NCBI GenBank assembly: GCA_030158125.1
Contig: JAOATL010000024.1
Coordinates: 248,001 to 312,000 of the forward strand
DNA length: 64,000 nucleotides
From: Limnohabitans sp.
GTDB taxonomy: Bacteria > Pseudomonadota > Gammaproteobacteria > Burkholderiales > Burkholderiaceae_C
Direction: 5' to 3'
The translations under genes and the position numbers were made by a program. Below the pieces are notes generated by a model. The model saw only the letters and a list, made by a program, of their open reading frames with translations. It had not been told where the DNA came from and did not search any database. This document shows positions 28,988 to 39,036 of this stretch, piece by piece (positions within the stretch are counted from its first letter, which is position 1; each line of letters starts with the position of its first letter).

Positions 28988-29841
28988 TATTTTTCAGTAT
29001 CAACCAGGCCCTTGACGAACCATTTTTGCATCAGGATCACCACGAGGGCGGGCGGGAGCATTGCCAAAATGGCCGTGGCCATGACAACGTTCCATTCGGT
29101 ATAAGCTTCACCCGCCAACATGCGTTTGATGCCCATGACAACCGGGTACATGTCTTCGTTGGTGGTGACCAGAAGGGGCCACAGGTATTGATTCCAGCCA
29201 TAAATGAACTGAATCACAAACAAGGCGGCAATGTTGGTGGCGGACAAAGGCAGCAAGATGTCCTTGAAGAAACGCATGGGGCCTGCGCCGTCCATGCGCG
29301 CTGCTTCTACCAGTTCATCGGGCACCGTGAGAAAAAATTGACGCAGTAAAAAGGTGGCCGTTGCCGATGCAATCAGCGGCACGGTGAGGCCTGCGTAGGT
29401 GTTGAGCAAGCCCAAATTGGCAACCACCTCATAAGTCGGGCTGATGCGAACTTCCACAGGCAGCATCAGGGTGATGAAGATCATCCAGAAGAATAAATTT
29501 CTAAACGGAAAGCGAAAATAAACCAAAGCAAATGCAGACAGCAGCGAGATGGCAATCTTGCCAATCGAGATGACCAAGGCGCTGATCAAGCTGGTTTGCA
29601 TCATGGGCCAAACCGCTGGAATTTTGCCGCCCAGCGAGGTTTCGCCGCCAAACAAAGCCAGTCGATATGACTCGAAGAAGTTGTTGCCAGGCATCATCGA
29701 CATCGGGATGCTTCTGGAGATTTGCTCAGCTGTTTGGGTGGAGGCCACAAAGGTGAGGTACAGCGGAAAAGCCACGATGGACACACCGATCAGCAAGATC
29801 ACGTGCGACAAGATGTCGAGGCCGGGACGTCGTTCGATCAT
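28987..29841 (-). CDS. ugpE: sn-Glycerol-3-phosphate ABC transporter permease UgpE
   Basis: Inner-membrane permease of the MalG type, 284 residues with six predicted helices. The EAA loop that contacts UgpC is visible as [23 protein letters not shown]. The N-terminus [18 protein letters not shown] is typical of UgpE. The ATG at 29841 is chosen, 1 base after the ugpA stop; the longer frame lies within ugpA. The final bases form TAATG with ugpC. Confidence 0.95.
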   Translation of the reverse strand: MIERRPGLDILSHVILLIGVSIVAFPLYLTFVASTQTAEQISRSIPMSMMPGNNFFESYRLALFGGETSLGGKIPAVWPMMQTSLISALVISIGKIAISLLSAFALVYFRFPFRNLFFWMIFITLMLPVEVRISPTYEVVANLGLLNTYAGLTVPLIASATATFLLRQFFLTVPDELVEAARMDGAGPMRFFKDILLPLSATNIAALFVIQFIYGWNQYLWPLLVTTNEDMYPVVMGIKRMLAGEAYTEWNVVMATAILAMLPPALVVILMQKWFVKGLVDTEK

Positions 29842-29842
29842 G

Positions 29843-30724
29843 TCAGTACTGCACTTTCTTTTCAACGAAGCGGAACTGCACCACGGTGAGGGCCACCACA
29901 ATCACCATCAAGATGACCGACTGCGCGGCAGAGCCGCCCATGTCCAAAGCTTTGAAACCGTCGTAGTAAACCTTGTAAACCAAAATGGCCGTTTCTTTGC
30001 CTGGACCGCCGTGGGTGGTGGCATCGATGATGGCAAAGGTGTCAAAGAAGGCGTACACCACATTGATGACCAACAAGAAGAAGGTGGTGGGGGACAGCAA
30101 GGGAAACACAATGGTCCAAAAACGGTGCCAAGGCGATGCCCCGTCAATGGCGGCAGCCTCAATCAATGACTTGGGAATGGACTGAAGTCCCGCCAAGAAA
30201 AACAAAAAGTTGTATGAAATTTGCTTCCATACGGAGGCCATGACGATCAGTGCCATGGCATGGTTGCCGTTGAGCAGATGGTTCCAATCAAAACCGATGC
30301 TGCGCAGAAAGTAAGCCACCACGCCCATGGGCGATGCGAACATGAAAAGCCACAACACACCTGCCACCACAGGGGCCACGGCATAGGGCCAAATGAGCAA
30401 AGTTTTGTACAAACCTGCGCCCCGCGCAACACGATTGGCCATGACGGCCAGCAGCAAGGAAATAGACAAGCCCGAGCTGGCCACCAAGATCGAGAAAAAT
30501 GCGGTGGTTTTGAAGGACGTTAAGTAACTGGCATCACCGAAGAGCCGGTCAAAGTTCTCCATGCCCACAAATTGCACAGAGCCGCCAAAGGCGTCCTCGG
30601 TTAGCACGCTTTGGTACAGCGCTTGGCCCGCTGGCCAAAAGAAAAAGACCAGCACCACCACCATTTGCGGGGCAATGAGCAGCCAAGGCAACCAGGCTGA
30701 TTTGAAGCGAACGCGCTTTTCCAT
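29843..30724 (-). CDS. ugpA: sn-Glycerol-3-phosphate ABC transporter permease UgpA
   Basis: Inner-membrane permease of the MalF type, 293 residues with six predicted helices. The start [21 protein letters not shown] and the EAA motif [25 protein letters not shown] match UgpA. It is separated from ugpB by 122 bases containing a strong hairpin, and followed by ugpE with one base between. Confidence 0.95.
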   Translation of the reverse strand: MEKRVRFKSAWLPWLLIAPQMVVVLVFFFWPAGQALYQSVLTEDAFGGSVQFVGMENFDRLFGDASYLTSFKTTAFFSILVASSGLSISLLLAVMANRVARGAGLYKTLLIWPYAVAPVVAGVLWLFMFASPMGVVAYFLRSIGFDWNHLLNGNHAMALIVMASVWKQISYNFLFFLAGLQSIPKSLIEAAAIDGASPWHRFWTIVFPLLSPTTFFLLVINVVYAFFDTFAIIDATTHGGPGKETAILVYKVYYDGFKALDMGGSAAQSVILMVIVVALTVVQFRFVEKKVQY

Positions 30725-30759
30725 GAAACTCTTTGTGAAACGACTGTCAATTTAAAGGA

Positions 30760-30789
30760 CAAAAGCAGAGGCACCAGCCTCTGCTTTTG
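30760..30789 (-). promoter_or_regulatory. Strong intercistronic hairpin between ugpB and ugpA
   Basis: Two perfect 13-base arms (CAAAAGCAGAGGC and GCCTCTGCTTTTG) with a 4-base loop. Read on the minus strand it follows ugpB and ends in TTTTG, so it could act as a partial terminator or as a 3' barrier that stabilises the ugpB message. Such elements are known downstream of binding-protein genes such as malE. They allow more binding protein than permease. Confidence 0.75.
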
Positions 30790-30846
30790 GCGAGGACATT
30801 CTGCTGCTTGATAGAAGCAAGATGTCCTGTTGAAACGGTGAACAGT

Positions 30847-32151
30847 TTACTTGTTGGCTTTTTCGAAGCGCTCAAGTTGCTCGTTACCGCGTTTGATGGC
30901 GATGTCCAAGGCTTCTTTAGGCTGTTTCTTGCCGCTCCACACGCCTTCGAGTTCTTCGTCGATGATGGTGCGAATTTGCACAAAGTTACCCAAACGCACG
31001 CCACGTGACTTGTCGGTTGTTTTGCGAATCATTTGGGTCACAGACACGTCTGTGCCGGGGTTCTTTTTGTAGAAACCAGACTTGTCTGTCAACTCAAAAG
31101 AAGCTTTGGTGACCGGCAGGTAGCCCGTGCGCTGGTGGCTTTTGGCCGCCACGTCGGGCTTGGACAGGAAAGCGAAGAATTGGCCCACGCCTTTGTACTC
31201 ATCGGCCTTCTTGCCACTCATGACCCACAAGCTGGCGCCGCCAATCACTGTATTTTGCGGTGCGCCATTGACGTCTGGGTAATAAGGCAAGGTGCCAATG
31301 CCATAGGCAAATTTGCCGTTGCGCGTCACGTTGCCGTACAGGGCTGAGGAGCCTGTGGCCATGGCACATTCGCCAGAGACAAATGTGGCATCGGCCGCGT
31401 TGCCGCGACCTTTGTAAATGAACAGACCACTCTTGGCCATGTTGGCCAAATTCTCAATGTGGCGAACATGCAGGGGGCTATTGAAAGAAAGGCGTGCATC
31501 CAAGCCGCGCATGCCATTGCCCTTGGTTGCAAACTCGGTGTTGTGCCAAGCCGAGAAGCTTTCCAGTTGCGTCCAGCTGATCCAGCTGGTGGTGAAGGGG
31601 CACTTGTGACCGCTGGCTTTCAATTTGGCAGCAGCCAAGGCCACTTCAGGCCATGTTGTGGGGGGCTTCTCTGGGTCCATGCCCGCTGCTTTGAAGGCGT
31701 CTTTGTTGTAATGGAAAACGGGTGTGGAGCTGTTGAAGGGGAAGCTCAACATTTGGCCATTGGGCGCTGTGTAGTAGCCGGCAACCGCTGGCACGTAAGC
31801 TTCTTGGTCAAACTTGAGACCGGCGTCTTGCATCACTTTGCCTACCGGCACGATGGCGCCCTTGCTGGCCATCATGGTGGCTGTACCCACTTCAAACACT
31901 TGCAAAATGTGAGGGGCGTTGCCAGAGCGGTAGGCCGCGATGGCGGCCGTCATGGACTCGTCGTAGCCACCTTTGAACGTGGGCACAATTTTGTAATCTT
32001 TTTGGCTGGCATTGAAGTCTTTGGCCAAGTCGTTGACCCATTCACCCAGGGCGCCGCCCATGGAGTGCCACCATTGAATTTCGGTTTGAGCTTGTGCGCC
32101 CATGCTGAAAGCTGCAACCGCCAAAGCGGCCAAGGTTTTTTTGTAACTCAT
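30847..32151 (-). CDS. ugpB: sn-Glycerol-3-phosphate periplasmic binding protein UgpB
   Basis: The extracytoplasmic solute-binding protein that captures glycerol-3-phosphate and glycerophosphodiesters. The 434-residue product has a clear signal peptide (residues 1-21, MSYKK then a hydrophobic core, cleaved after GAQA). The mature start QTEIQWWHSMGGALGEWVNDLAKDFNAS is characteristic of UgpB. The ATG at 32151 has GGAG five bases upstream; an in-frame extension further upstream is not expected. It is the first gene of the operon and lies behind a Pho-box-like promoter. Confidence 0.96.
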   Translation of the reverse strand: MSYKKTLAALAVAAFSMGAQAQTEIQWWHSMGGALGEWVNDLAKDFNASQKDYKIVPTFKGGYDESMTAAIAAYRSGNAPHILQVFEVGTATMMASKGAIVPVGKVMQDAGLKFDQEAYVPAVAGYYTAPNGQMLSFPFNSSTPVFHYNKDAFKAAGMDPEKPPTTWPEVALAAAKLKASGHKCPFTTSWISWTQLESFSAWHNTEFATKGNGMRGLDARLSFNSPLHVRHIENLANMAKSGLFIYKGRGNAADATFVSGECAMATGSSALYGNVTRNGKFAYGIGTLPYYPDVNGAPQNTVIGGASLWVMSGKKADEYKGVGQFFAFLSKPDVAAKSHQRTGYLPVTKASFELTDKSGFYKKNPGTDVSVTQMIRKTTDKSRGVRLGNFVQIRTIIDEELEGVWSGKKQPKEALDIAIKRGNEQLERFEKANK

Positions 32152-32205
32152 AAGTACTCCTGTTGATGTGTCGTCTTGTGTTGAGAAGACTGACGTTCGG
32201 ATCCT

Positions 32206-32234
32206 ATTACAGCGGGATGACGGTTTGGTGACAA
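32206..32234 (-). promoter_or_regulatory. Pho-box-like promoter element of the ugp operon
   Basis: On the minus strand three 7-base units, TTGTCAC, CCGTCAT and CTGTAAT, are each separated by exactly 4 bases (11-base period) at 32234-32228, 32223-32217 and 32212-32206. The known PhoB half-site is CTGTCAT with the same spacing; the units match it 5, 6 and 6 of 7. The same bases can be read as TTGTCA - 17 - TGTAAT, a sigma-70 promoter. ugp is a PhoB target in E. coli. Confidence 0.65.
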
Positions 32235-32328
32235 CCCGGGCTTTCCATGACAAAGCGCAAAGTGCCCCGAGCTGCCCCCACCCTTGGTGCGTGATTGACC
32301 CCCTGAAGTAAAATCGGGCTTAAATCTC

Positions 32329-35300
32329 ATGAACGCACCAACCACGCTCCAACACCTGATGCAAGCGGACGATTCTTCGCCCCGTTTGCGCGAAATTCCC
32401 TACAACTACACAAGCTTCTCCGACCGAGAGATTGTGATTCGTTTACTGGGCTCCCGTGCCTGGGATCTTTTGAACCAACTTCGTGAAGAACGTCGCACGG
32501 GTCGTTCCGCCCGCATGCTCTATGAAGTGTTGGGCGACATTTGGGTGGTTCAGCGCAATCCGTACTTGCAAGACGATTTGCTCGACAACCCCGACCGCCG
32601 CAAATTGTTGGTGGAAGCTTTGCAACACCGCTTAGGCGAGGTGCAAAAGCGCCGCACGCCTGACGTCGATGCCTTGCGCGATGGTTTGGTCGGCGAGTTG
32701 TTGGTGTTGGCCAAACAAACCGTGGCCAGTTTTGACCAAACTTTTACCGCCATGGCCGCATTGCGACGCAAAACGCAAAAGTCCTTGGGCAAACTCACCG
32801 CCAAAGACAACATCAAATTTGATGCCCTCTCGCGCGTCAGCCATGTCACGGACGCCACCGATTGGCGCGTGGAGTACCCGTTTGTGGTGCTGACACCCGA
32901 CACAGAAGCCGAAATGGCCAATTTGGTCAAAGCTTGCTTTACTTTGGGTTTGACCATCATCCCCCGTGGCGGCGGTACGGGTTACACCGGGGGTGCTGTG
33001 CCACTGACCTGGAACAGCGCGGTCATCAACACCGAAAAACTCGAGGCCATGTCTGGCATCGAGATGGTCAAATTGCCTGGCCTGGACAAAGAAGTGCCCA
33101 CCTTGTGGACCGAAGTCGGCGTGGTCACGCAGCGCGTCACCGATGCGGCAGAGCGCGCTGGCTGGGTGTTTGCGGTCGATCCCACGTCGGCTGAAGCCAG
33201 CTGCATTGGCGGCAACATTGCCATGAATGCCGGCGGCAAAAAGGCCGTGTTGTGGGGCACTGCGCTCGACAACTTGGCCAGCTGGCGCATGGTCACGCCC
33301 GATGCGCAGTGGCTCGAAGTTACCCGTCTGGGCCACAACCTGGGCAAGATTCATGACGTGGCCGTGGCCAGTTTTGAGTTGAAATATTTCGAAGCCAACG
33401 GCACCACGCTGGTTCGTGAAGAGCGATTGGACATTCCGGGTACGGTTTTTCGCAAAGAAGGCCTGGGCAAGGACGTCACAGACAAATTCTTGGCCGGCTT
33501 GCCTGGTGTGCAAAAAGAAGGCTGTGACGGCCTCATCACCAGCGCGCGCTGGGTTTTGCACCGCATGCCCGATCACACGCGCACGGTGTGCATGGAATTT
33601 TTTGGCAATGCCAAAGATGCCGTGCCCAGCATTGTCGAAATCAAAGACTTCATGTTTGCCGAGCAAAAGCGCTCGGGCGTTTTGTTGGCAGGCCTAGAGC
33701 ATTTGGACGACCGCTATTTGCGCGCGGTGGGTTACACCACCAAGTCCAAACGCGGCGGCTTTCCCAAGATGGTGTTGTTGGCCGATATTGCAGGCGACAA
33801 CGCAGACGACGTGGCCAAGGTCACCTCGGAAGTGGTGCGCATTGCCAATTCACGCAGTGGTGAAGGCTTCATTGCCATCAGCCCAGAAGCGCGCAAAAAG
33901 TTTTGGCAAGACCGCAAAAAAACGGCGGCCATCAGCCGCCACACCAATGCCTTCAAGGTGAACGAAGACGTGGTCATTCCTCTGCCTCGCATGGCAGAGT
34001 ACACCGATGGCATTGAGCGCATCAACATTGAGTTGTCCATGCGCAACAAAATCAAGTTGTGCAACGAATTGGAATTGTTTTTAAGCAAAGGCAATTTGCC
34101 CTTGGGCAAAGACGACGACACCAGTGAGATTGCGTCTGCCGAATTGCTAGAAGACCGCGTGTCGCAAGCCTTGGCCGTGGTGCGCGATGTGCGCGATTTG
34201 TGGCAAGGCTGGTTGCAAGGCGTCGAAACCTTGTTCCCCCAATTGCAAGACCACACTTTGCGCGCCAGTTGGAAAACGCAAATCAAAGCGCAGTTCCAAA
34301 CCATTTTCTCGGGCGCTGCATTCCAGCCCATTTTTGACGAATGCGTGGCCATTCACAAGCGCGTGCTCAAAGGCCGTGTGTGGGTGGCTTTGCACATGCA
34401 CGCAGGCGACGGCAATGTGCACACCAACATCCCCGTCAACTCTGACGACTACGACATGCTGCAAACCGCCCACGAAGCCGTGTCGCGCATCATGGTTTTG
34501 GCCCGCAGTTTGGACGGCGTCATTTCGGGTGAACACGGCATTGGCATCACCAAGCTTGAATTTTTAAGCGATGCAGAACTACAGCCTTTTGCCGATTACA
34601 AACAGCGCATTGACCCCGAAGGCCGCTTCAACAAAGGCAAGTTGATGCGCCATGTGGCAGGTCCTGATGGCATGGAAATTCAGGCCGACTTGACCAACGC
34701 TTACACGCCCAGTTTTGGCTTGATGGGACACGAGTCGCTCATCATGCAGCAGTCTGACATCGGCGCCATTGCCGACAGTGTCAAAGATTGCTTGCGCTGC
34801 GGCAAGTGCAAACCGGTGTGCGCCACGCACGTACCGCGCGCCAATTTGCTGTACAGCCCGCGCAACAAAATTTTGGCCACGTCCTTGTTGGTGGAAGCCT
34901 TTCTCTACGAAGAGCAAACACGCCGCGGTGTGTCCATCAAGCATTGGCAAGAATTTGAAGACGTGGCCGACCACTGCACGGTGTGTCACAAGTGCCTCAC
35001 ACCTTGCCCGGTCAAAATTGACTTTGGTGATGTGTCCATGAACATGCGCAATTTGCTGCGCAAAATGGGCCAAAAAACATTCCGCCCCGGCAATGCTGCG
35101 GCCATGTTCATGCTGAACGCTACCAACCCCGAAACCATCAAGCTGGCTCGCGCCGGAATGGTGGGCGTGGGCATGAAGGTGCAGCGTTTTGCGCATGACT
35201 TGCTCAAAACATTTGCCCGCAAGCAAACCAAAGCGCCTCCTGCCAGTGTGGGTGCAGCGCCCATCAAAGAGCAGGTGATTCACTTCATCAACAAAAAGAT

Positions 35301-36201
35301 GCCGGGTGGCTTGCCCAAGAAAACGGCACGTGCTTTGCTCGACATTGAAGACCAAGATTACGTGCCCATCATTCGCAACCCCAAGGCCACGACGCCCGAG
35401 ACGGAAGCGGTTTTTTACTTCCCTGGTTGCGGCTCGGAGCGCTTGTTCAGTCAGGTGGGCTTGGCCACCCAGGCCATGCTGTGGCACACCGGTGTTCAAA
35501 CTGTCTTGCCGCCGGGTTACCTGTGCTGTGGTTACCCGCAAAAAGGCAGTGGCCAATTTGACAAGGCTGAGAAGATCATCACGGACAACCGGGTTTTGTT
35601 CCACCGCGTGGCCAACACCTTGAATTATCTGGACATCAAAACAGTGGTGGTCAGTTGCGGTACGTGTTACGACCAATTGCAGGGCTATGAGTTTGACAAG
35701 ATTTTCCCGGGCTGCCGCATTGTCGACATTCACGAGTACTTGCTTGAGAAAGGCATGACGCTGAACAACAACGGCGCTTACCTGTACCACGATCCTTGTC
35801 ACAGCCCCATGAAATTGCAAGACCCCATGAAAACGGTGAAGTCTTTGTTGGGTCCGCAAGTTTTGAAGTCCGATCGCTGTTGCGGTGAGTCGGGTACTTT
35901 GGGTGTCACGCGCCCAGACATTGCCACGCAAGTGCGTTTTCGCAAAGAAGAAGAAATTCGCAAGAGCGAAATGCAAATGCGCGACAGCGGCATGGTGGGT
36001 GCCAAAGAAAACATCAAAGTCTTGACCAGCTGCCCAAGTTGCTTGCAAGGCTTGTCACGCTATGGTGACGATTTGCAAAACGGCTTGCTAGAAGCCGATT
36101 ACATCGTGGTCGAAATGGCCAAGCACATCTTGGGTGAGCAATGGATGCCCGAGTATGTGGCTGCCGCCAATGCGGGCGGCATTGAACGCGTTTTGGTTTA
36201 A
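32329..36201 (+). CDS. Giant FAD-linked oxidase / Fe-S oxidoreductase (DUF3683, D-2-hydroxyacid dehydrogenase type)
   Basis: A 1290-residue fusion. The N-terminal region (about 1-150) is the DUF3683-type domain. The FAD-binding PCMH domain follows ([15 protein letters not shown] near residue 210), then a GlcD/D-lactate dehydrogenase-type C-terminal FAD domain with [15 protein letters not shown] and GEHGIGITK. Next is a dicluster ferredoxin region starting at Cys821 ([11 protein letters not shown]) and Cys883 ([12 protein letters not shown]). Two CCG-type domains are centred at Cys1066 and Cys1184. It thus joins GlcD-like and GlcF-like halves in one chain. It probably oxidises D-lactate or a related 2-hydroxyacid and feeds electrons toward quinone. 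The substrate is inferred, not visible. Confidence 0.88.
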   Translation: MNAPTTLQHLMQADDSSPRLREIPYNYTSFSDREIVIRLLGSRAWDLLNQLREERRTGRSARMLYEVLGDIWVVQRNPYLQDDLLDNPDRRKLLVEALQHRLGEVQKRRTPDVDALRDGLVGELLVLAKQTVASFDQTFTAMAALRRKTQKSLGKLTAKDNIKFDALSRVSHVTDATDWRVEYPFVVLTPDTEAEMANLVKACFTLGLTIIPRGGGTGYTGGAVPLTWNSAVINTEKLEAMSGIEMVKLPGLDKEVPTLWTEVGVVTQRVTDAAERAGWVFAVDPTSAEASCIGGNIAMNAGGKKAVLWGTALDNLASWRMVTPDAQWLEVTRLGHNLGKIHDVAVASFELKYFEANGTTLVREERLDIPGTVFRKEGLGKDVTDKFLAGLPGVQKEGCDGLITSARWVLHRMPDHTRTVCMEFFGNAKDAVPSIVEIKDFMFAEQKRSGVLLAGLEHLDDRYLRAVGYTTKSKRGGFPKMVLLADIAGDNADDVAKVTSEVVRIANSRSGEGFIAISPEARKKFWQDRKKTAAISRHTNAFKVNEDVVIPLPRMAEYTDGIERINIELSMRNKIKLCNELELFLSKGNLPLGKDDDTSEIASAELLEDRVSQALAVVRDVRDLWQGWLQGVETLFPQLQDHTLRASWKTQIKAQFQTIFSGAAFQPIFDECVAIHKRVLKGRVWVALHMHAGDGNVHTNIPVNSDDYDMLQTAHEAVSRIMVLARSLDGVISGEHGIGITKLEFLSDAELQPFADYKQRIDPEGRFNKGKLMRHVAGPDGMEIQADLTNAYTPSFGLMGHESLIMQQSDIGAIADSVKDCLRCGKCKPVCATHVPRANLLYSPRNKILATSLLVEAFLYEEQTRRGVSIKHWQEFEDVADHCTVCHKCLTPCPVKIDFGDVSMNMRNLLRKMGQKTFRPGNAAAMFMLNATNPETIKLARAGMVGVGMKVQRFAHDLLKTFARKQTKAPPASVGAAPIKEQVIHFINKKMPGGLPKKTARALLDIEDQDYVPIIRNPKATTPETEAVFYFPGCGSERLFSQVGLATQAMLWHTGVQTVLPPGYLCCGYPQKGSGQFDKAEKIITDNRVLFHRVANTLNYLDIKTVVVSCGTCYDQLQGYEFDKIFPGCRIVDIHEYLLEKGMTLNNNGAYLYHDPCHSPMKLQDPMKTVKSLLGPQVLKSDRCCGESGTLGVTRPDIATQVRFRKEEEIRKSEMQMRDSGMVGAKENIKVLTSCPSCLQGLSRYGDDLQNGLLEADYIVVEMAKHILGEQWMPEYVAAANAGGIERVLV

Positions 36202-36213
36202 AGAAAGCATCGC

Positions 36214-36630
36214 ATGGCCGGATTGACAGCAGGCGCACCCGCACCAGAAGCCCTGACCCTTCACGGCCAAAGCCGTGCTTTGGAAATCAGTTTTTCGGAT
36301 GGTAAAACTTTTCGAATTCCATTTGAACTGATGCGTGTGTACTCGCCCTCTGCCGAAGTACAAGGACACGGGCCAGGCCAAGAGGTGTTGCAGACGGGTA
36401 AACGCGAGGTGGCAATTGACGAATTGTCGCAAGTCGGTAATTACGCGGTTCAGCCCACGTTTTCAGATGGTCACAGCAGTGGTATTTTTTCTTGGGACTA
36501 CCTGTATTTCTTAGGTGCTGAGCAAGACGAGCTTTGGAAGCAATACAACGCGCGTTTGCAAGCCGCCGGGGTGCAGCGAGACGACCCGATGCCCGGGGCG
36601 GCTGCAAGTGCCTGCGGCCATTCACATTGA
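36214..36630 (+). CDS. DUF971 domain protein (gamma-butyrobetaine hydroxylase N-terminal-like)
   Basis: A 138-residue protein made of a single DUF971 domain: [36 protein letters not shown], then [24 protein letters not shown]. The domain is related to the N-terminal part of gamma-butyrobetaine hydroxylase. Small stand-alone members in proteobacteria are often next to ubiE or Fe-S genes. It sits between the FAD/Fe-S oxidase and ubiE (13 bases before ubiE), so it is probably co-transcribed with ubiE. The function is unknown. The C-terminus ends in a Cys/His tail, ACGHSH. Confidence 0.88.
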   Translation: MAGLTAGAPAPEALTLHGQSRALEISFSDGKTFRIPFELMRVYSPSAEVQGHGPGQEVLQTGKREVAIDELSQVGNYAVQPTFSDGHSSGIFSWDYLYFLGAEQDELWKQYNARLQAAGVQRDDPMPGAAASACGHSH

Positions 36631-36643
36631 TGGACAACAGATC

Positions 36644-37375
36644 ATGAGTGCAACACATTTCGGTTTCAAAACCGTAGACGAAAAAGAAAAAGCCAAGCAC
36701 GTGCGAGGCGTGTTCGATTCTGTTGCGTCCAAATACGATGTCATGAACGACCTCATGTCGGCGGGTTTACACCGTGTTTGGAAGGCTTACACCGTGCAGG
36801 TGGCCAATTTGAAAGAGGGCGACCAGGTTTTGGACATTGCCGGTGGAACGGGCGATTTGTCCCTGGCTTTTTCTCAAAAAGTGGGTGCCACCGGTCGTGT
36901 GGTGCACACCGATATCAACGAAGCCATGCTGCGAACTGGCCGTGATCGTTTGGTGAACGAAGGGGTGATCTTGCCCACTTTGGTCTGTGATGCCGAAAAG
37001 TTGCCTTTTCCCAACGATCATTTCAATGTGGTCAGCGTGGCCTTTGGTTTGCGCAACATGACTCACAAAGACATGGCCCTGAAGGAAATGTGCCGTGTCC
37101 TCAAACCCGGTGGAAAATTGCTGGTCTTAGAGTTCTCCAAAGTGGCCAAGCCCCTTGAAAAAGTCTACGACTGGTACTCTTTCAGCGTTCTGCCCAAGCT
37201 GGGCAAATGGGTGGCTGGCGACGATGCCAGCTATCGTTATTTGGCCGAGTCCATTCGCATGCATCCCGGTCAAGAAGAGCTGAAAGCCCTTATGAAAAAT
37301 GCCGGATTTGGTCATGTGGATTTTCACAACATGAGTGCAGGGGTGGTAGCCTTGCATGTCGGCATTAAATGCTGA
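36644..37375 (+). CDS. ubiE: Ubiquinone/menaquinone C-methyltransferase UbiE
   Basis: UbiE performs the C-methylation of the quinone ring in ubiquinone (and menaquinone) synthesis. The 243-residue protein contains [20 protein letters not shown] motif [16 protein letters not shown], the family signature [21 protein letters not shown], and [13 protein letters not shown] at the end. The ATG at 36644 is used; an in-frame extension overlaps the DUF971 gene. It belongs with ubiJ and ubiB further downstream. Confidence 0.97.
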   Translation: MSATHFGFKTVDEKEKAKHVRGVFDSVASKYDVMNDLMSAGLHRVWKAYTVQVANLKEGDQVLDIAGGTGDLSLAFSQKVGATGRVVHTDINEAMLRTGRDRLVNEGVILPTLVCDAEKLPFPNDHFNVVSVAFGLRNMTHKDMALKEMCRVLKPGGKLLVLEFSKVAKPLEKVYDWYSFSVLPKLGKWVAGDDASYRYLAESIRMHPGQEELKALMKNAGFGHVDFHNMSAGVVALHVGIKC

Positions 37376-37405
37376 TGGTTTTTTTCTGAATTCTTCGGAG
37401 ACAAA

Positions 37406-38425
37406 GTGAATAAATTTCTCAGCATCGTTATCACCCTGGTCATGACCTTTGGCGCCTTGAACGCTGAGGCTGCGCGTCGCATGGGCGGCGGCAAGTCGGT
37501 GGGTCAACAATCTAGCAATGTGTCGCAACGCGAGGCTGTCAAGCCTGCTGCGCCCGCTGCACCTGCTCAGGCGGCAGCGCCTGCAAAACCTGCGACACCT
37601 GCGGCTGCGCCAGCAAAACGCCCCTGGGGCGCCATGCTGGGTGGCCTGGCCGCCGGTTTGGGCTTGGCTTGGTTGGCACACAGCTTGGGCATGGGCGAAG
37701 CTTTTGGCAACATGTTGATGTTTGCACTGCTGGCCATGGTGGCCGTGGGTGTCATCGGTTATTTCTTGCGTTCACGCAACCGTGGCGCGGGTAGCGCCGC
37801 ATCGCAACAAGGTGGCTTGGCTTACCAAGGCGCAGGCCAGAGTGCTGATGCGCCTGTCACTTTGCGTCAGTACAACCCAGAGAAGGTGGGCAACGATGCG
37901 TCAGCTCGCCCTTGGGAAGGCCAAAATACAGCCTTTGACAGCACGCCAGAAGCCAACCCTTCAGCAGGCGGCTCCATGATTGGCTCTGCCATTGGTGGCA
38001 CTGCACCCAATGCGCTTCAAGGCTCGCAAGCTTGGGGTGTGCCCAATGGCTTTGACAGCGTCAGTTTTGTGGCGGCAGCCAAGCGCAATTTCATCACCCT
38101 GCAAGATGCTTGGGACCGTGCCGACATGGGCTCATTGCGCGCCATGATGACCGACAGCATGCTGTCGGAAATCAAGAGTCAGTTGGCTGAGCGCGAGTCC
38201 AATTTCCCTGGACAACCCAACAAAACCGAAGTGGTCATGTTGGAAGCGCAGCTCTTGGGCATCGAAGAATTGCCAGATGTGTACATGGCCAGTGTAGAGT
38301 TCAACGGCGTCATTCGTGAAGAAGCCGATGCTGCACCTAGCCCCTTCCGTGAGGTTTGGAACATGACCAAGCCAAAAAATGGCGACAGCGGCTGGTTGGT
38401 CGCTGGTGTGCAAGCCTTGCAATAA
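37406..38425 (+). CDS. Tim44-like domain membrane protein
   Basis: A 339-residue protein. The start is GTG with GGAG five bases upstream, and the N-terminus has a signal-like sequence (MNKFLSIVITLVMTFGALNAEA). A low-complexity Ala/Pro linker (about 48-70) and two hydrophobic segments (about 75-95 and 100-118) follow. The C-terminal Tim44/MBA1-like domain covers about residues 210-335 (SVSFVAAAKRNFITLQDAWDRADMGSLRAMM and LQALQ at the end). The domain is shared with mitochondrial Tim44. In bacteria its role is poorly known. The position between ubiE and ubiJ-ubiB hints at a membrane role near quinone synthesis. Confidence 0.88.
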   Translation: MNKFLSIVITLVMTFGALNAEAARRMGGGKSVGQQSSNVSQREAVKPAAPAAPAQAAAPAKPATPAAAPAKRPWGAMLGGLAAGLGLAWLAHSLGMGEAFGNMLMFALLAMVAVGVIGYFLRSRNRGAGSAASQQGGLAYQGAGQSADAPVTLRQYNPEKVGNDASARPWEGQNTAFDSTPEANPSAGGSMIGSAIGGTAPNALQGSQAWGVPNGFDSVSFVAAAKRNFITLQDAWDRADMGSLRAMMTDSMLSEIKSQLAERESNFPGQPNKTEVVMLEAQLLGIEELPDVYMASVEFNGVIREEADAAPSPFREVWNMTKPKNGDSGWLVAGVQALQ

Positions 38426-38487
38426 ATTAGGCGCTATCTTTCGAAAGTGTCTGGCATCTGCCAGCCTTTCGGGAATAATTGGGGACT

Positions 38488-39036
38488 ATGGCAACACAGT
38501 CCCCTTTTTCTTTGGTGAGCGATGCACTCACCCAATTTGCAACCCATGCACAGCCACCCGCATGGGTGATGGATGAGACGCTCAATCGGGTGGTTTTGTT
38601 TCTCAACCATGTGATCAGTCGCGAGCCAGAAGCTCAAAATCGCTTGGCCCGCCAAAAAGGGCGGTGCATACAAATGCAGTGGCAAGACAAGCTGATTCAG
38701 CTGTCGCCCACGCCCGCAGGCTTGCTCGAGCGCGTGAGTGGCCAATCCACTGACCTGAAACTCACGCTCACAGACACCTCGCCATTGGCCATGGCCGCAG
38801 CCGTCCTGAAAGGCGAGAAGCCCGCGGTTCACGTTGAGGGCGATGTGCAGTTGGCGGCCGAAGTCAACTGGCTCATTGACCATGTGCGCTGGGATGTTGC
38901 AGAAGACCTTTCCTATTGGTTGGGGGACGCAGCGGCACACACTTTGGTGGGTGTTGGCAAACAAGCGGTGCAGGCGATTCAACAATTTGCACGCAAGTCT
39001 GCGCCGACGGCCGATCTTCACAAGGCTGCGCCATGA
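38488..39036 (+). CDS. ubiJ: Ubiquinone biosynthesis accessory factor UbiJ (SCP2 domain)
   Basis: UbiJ binds lipid quinone intermediates through a sterol-carrier-2 fold and organises the soluble Ubi complex. The 182-residue sequence contains the SCP2 region ([55 protein letters not shown]). The C-terminal helical part is shorter than in E. coli (201 residues). The ATG at 38488 is chosen over a TTG 9 bases earlier. Its stop overlaps the ubiB start (ATGA). Order ubiE-ubiJ-ubiB is conserved, here with a Tim44-like gene inserted. Confidence 0.93.
   Translation: MATQSPFSLVSDALTQFATHAQPPAWVMDETLNRVVLFLNHVISREPEAQNRLARQKGRCIQMQWQDKLIQLSPTPAGLLERVSGQSTDLKLTLTDTSPLAMAAAVLKGEKPAVHVEGDVQLAAEVNWLIDHVRWDVAEDLSYWLGDAAAHTLVGVGKQAVQAIQQFARKSAPTADLHKAAP

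Noticed and set aside
34579-36048. 489-codon open frame on the minus strand opposite the FAD/Fe-S dehydrogenase
   Set aside because: The sense strand clearly encodes conserved Fe-S and CCG motifs here. The antisense translation is His/Gln-rich with no recognisable domain.
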